A DNA stretch of 64,000 nucleotides from Phaeosaccion multiseriatum (taxonomy: Eukaryota; Ochrophyta, other classes): the NCBI GenBank assembly GCA_965112735.1, contig OZ218950.1:2418001-2482000 (forward strand), read 5' to 3'. Both the position numbers and the translations under genes were made by a program. This document shows positions 63,920 to 64,000 of this stretch, piece after piece (within the stretch, counting starts at the first letter, position 1; each line of letters opens with the position of its first letter). Under the pieces are notes generated by a model. The model searched no databases. It was not told where the DNA came from and saw nothing but the letters and a program-made list of their open reading frames with translations.

Positions 63920-64000
63920 GTGAGGGAGGGAGGGAGGGAGGCATTTCGCACCGCACTTCGAGTGCTGCAGGCACACTGCCACACTGAAACTCGCACTGTC

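Overview
The window is nuclear DNA of a eukaryote. Every large gene is split by GT-AG introns that keep frame when joined, neighbouring genes face each other or share short divergent intergenic spaces, and introns and spacers are loaded with long microsatellites (CTCC/CTTC, GGA, GTGA, CA). A giant modular type I polyketide synthase (PKS), a plastid-style bipartite targeting leader on an isoleucyl-tRNA synthetase, and compact, GC-rich gene packing suggest a secondary-plastid alga. My best guess is a eustigmatophyte stramenopile of the Nannochloropsis/Microchloropsis kind; that assignment is inference, not something the sequence states.

Layout from left to right: (1) 1-3471, minus strand, the 5' end of a second PKS gene (called PKS-B here) that runs off the left edge. 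(2) 3472-5634, its upstream region and a non-coding stretch with old direct repeats. (3) 5635-10495, plus strand, a broken piggyBac-like transposase whose middle is occupied by a 2-kb CTCC/CTTC microsatellite. (4) 10785-10915, an orphan fragment of a PKS acyltransferase domain. (5) 11325-41881, minus strand, a 13-exon PKS gene (PKS-A) of 9,286 codons, about 30.6 kb. (6) 42916-51449, minus strand, a 19-exon organellar isoleucyl-tRNA synthetase. (7) 51682-53127, plus strand, a six-exon MGST3-like MAPEG protein. (8) 54677-59366, minus strand, a 12-exon CAX-type Ca2+/H+ exchanger. (9) 59959 to the right edge, plus strand, the first seven exons of a PA200/Blm10 proteasome activator.

PKS-A reads: KS1(Cys to Ser)-ACP1 / KS2-AT-DH-ER-KR-ACP / KS3-AT-KR-ACP / KS4-DH-ER-KR-ACP (no AT) / KS5-AT-DH-ER-KR-ACP / KS6-ACP / terminal membrane domain with three left-handed beta-helix-like segments and about six membrane helices. 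There is no thioesterase. The AT motifs are of the malonyl type. Used once per module, this line would build a mostly saturated chain with one internal hydroxyl and hand it to a membrane-embedded terminal domain resembling the C-terminal part of epsilon-poly-lysine synthetase (Pls). A lipid-like product, such as a long-chain hydroxy acid or diol, or an algaenan precursor, is a reasonable inference.

The PKS locus is unstable: the first 4 kb of PKS-A is duplicated as the start of PKS-B about 38 kb away, ER-KR-post-KR DNA of modules 4 and 5 is almost identical, AT domains of modules 2, 3 and 5 are nearly the same, and the same phase-2 intron sits at the same KS position in five modules. An in-frame TGA interrupts the PKS-A terminal domain. 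The four right-hand genes are ordinary housekeeping or transport genes with no evident functional link to the PKS.
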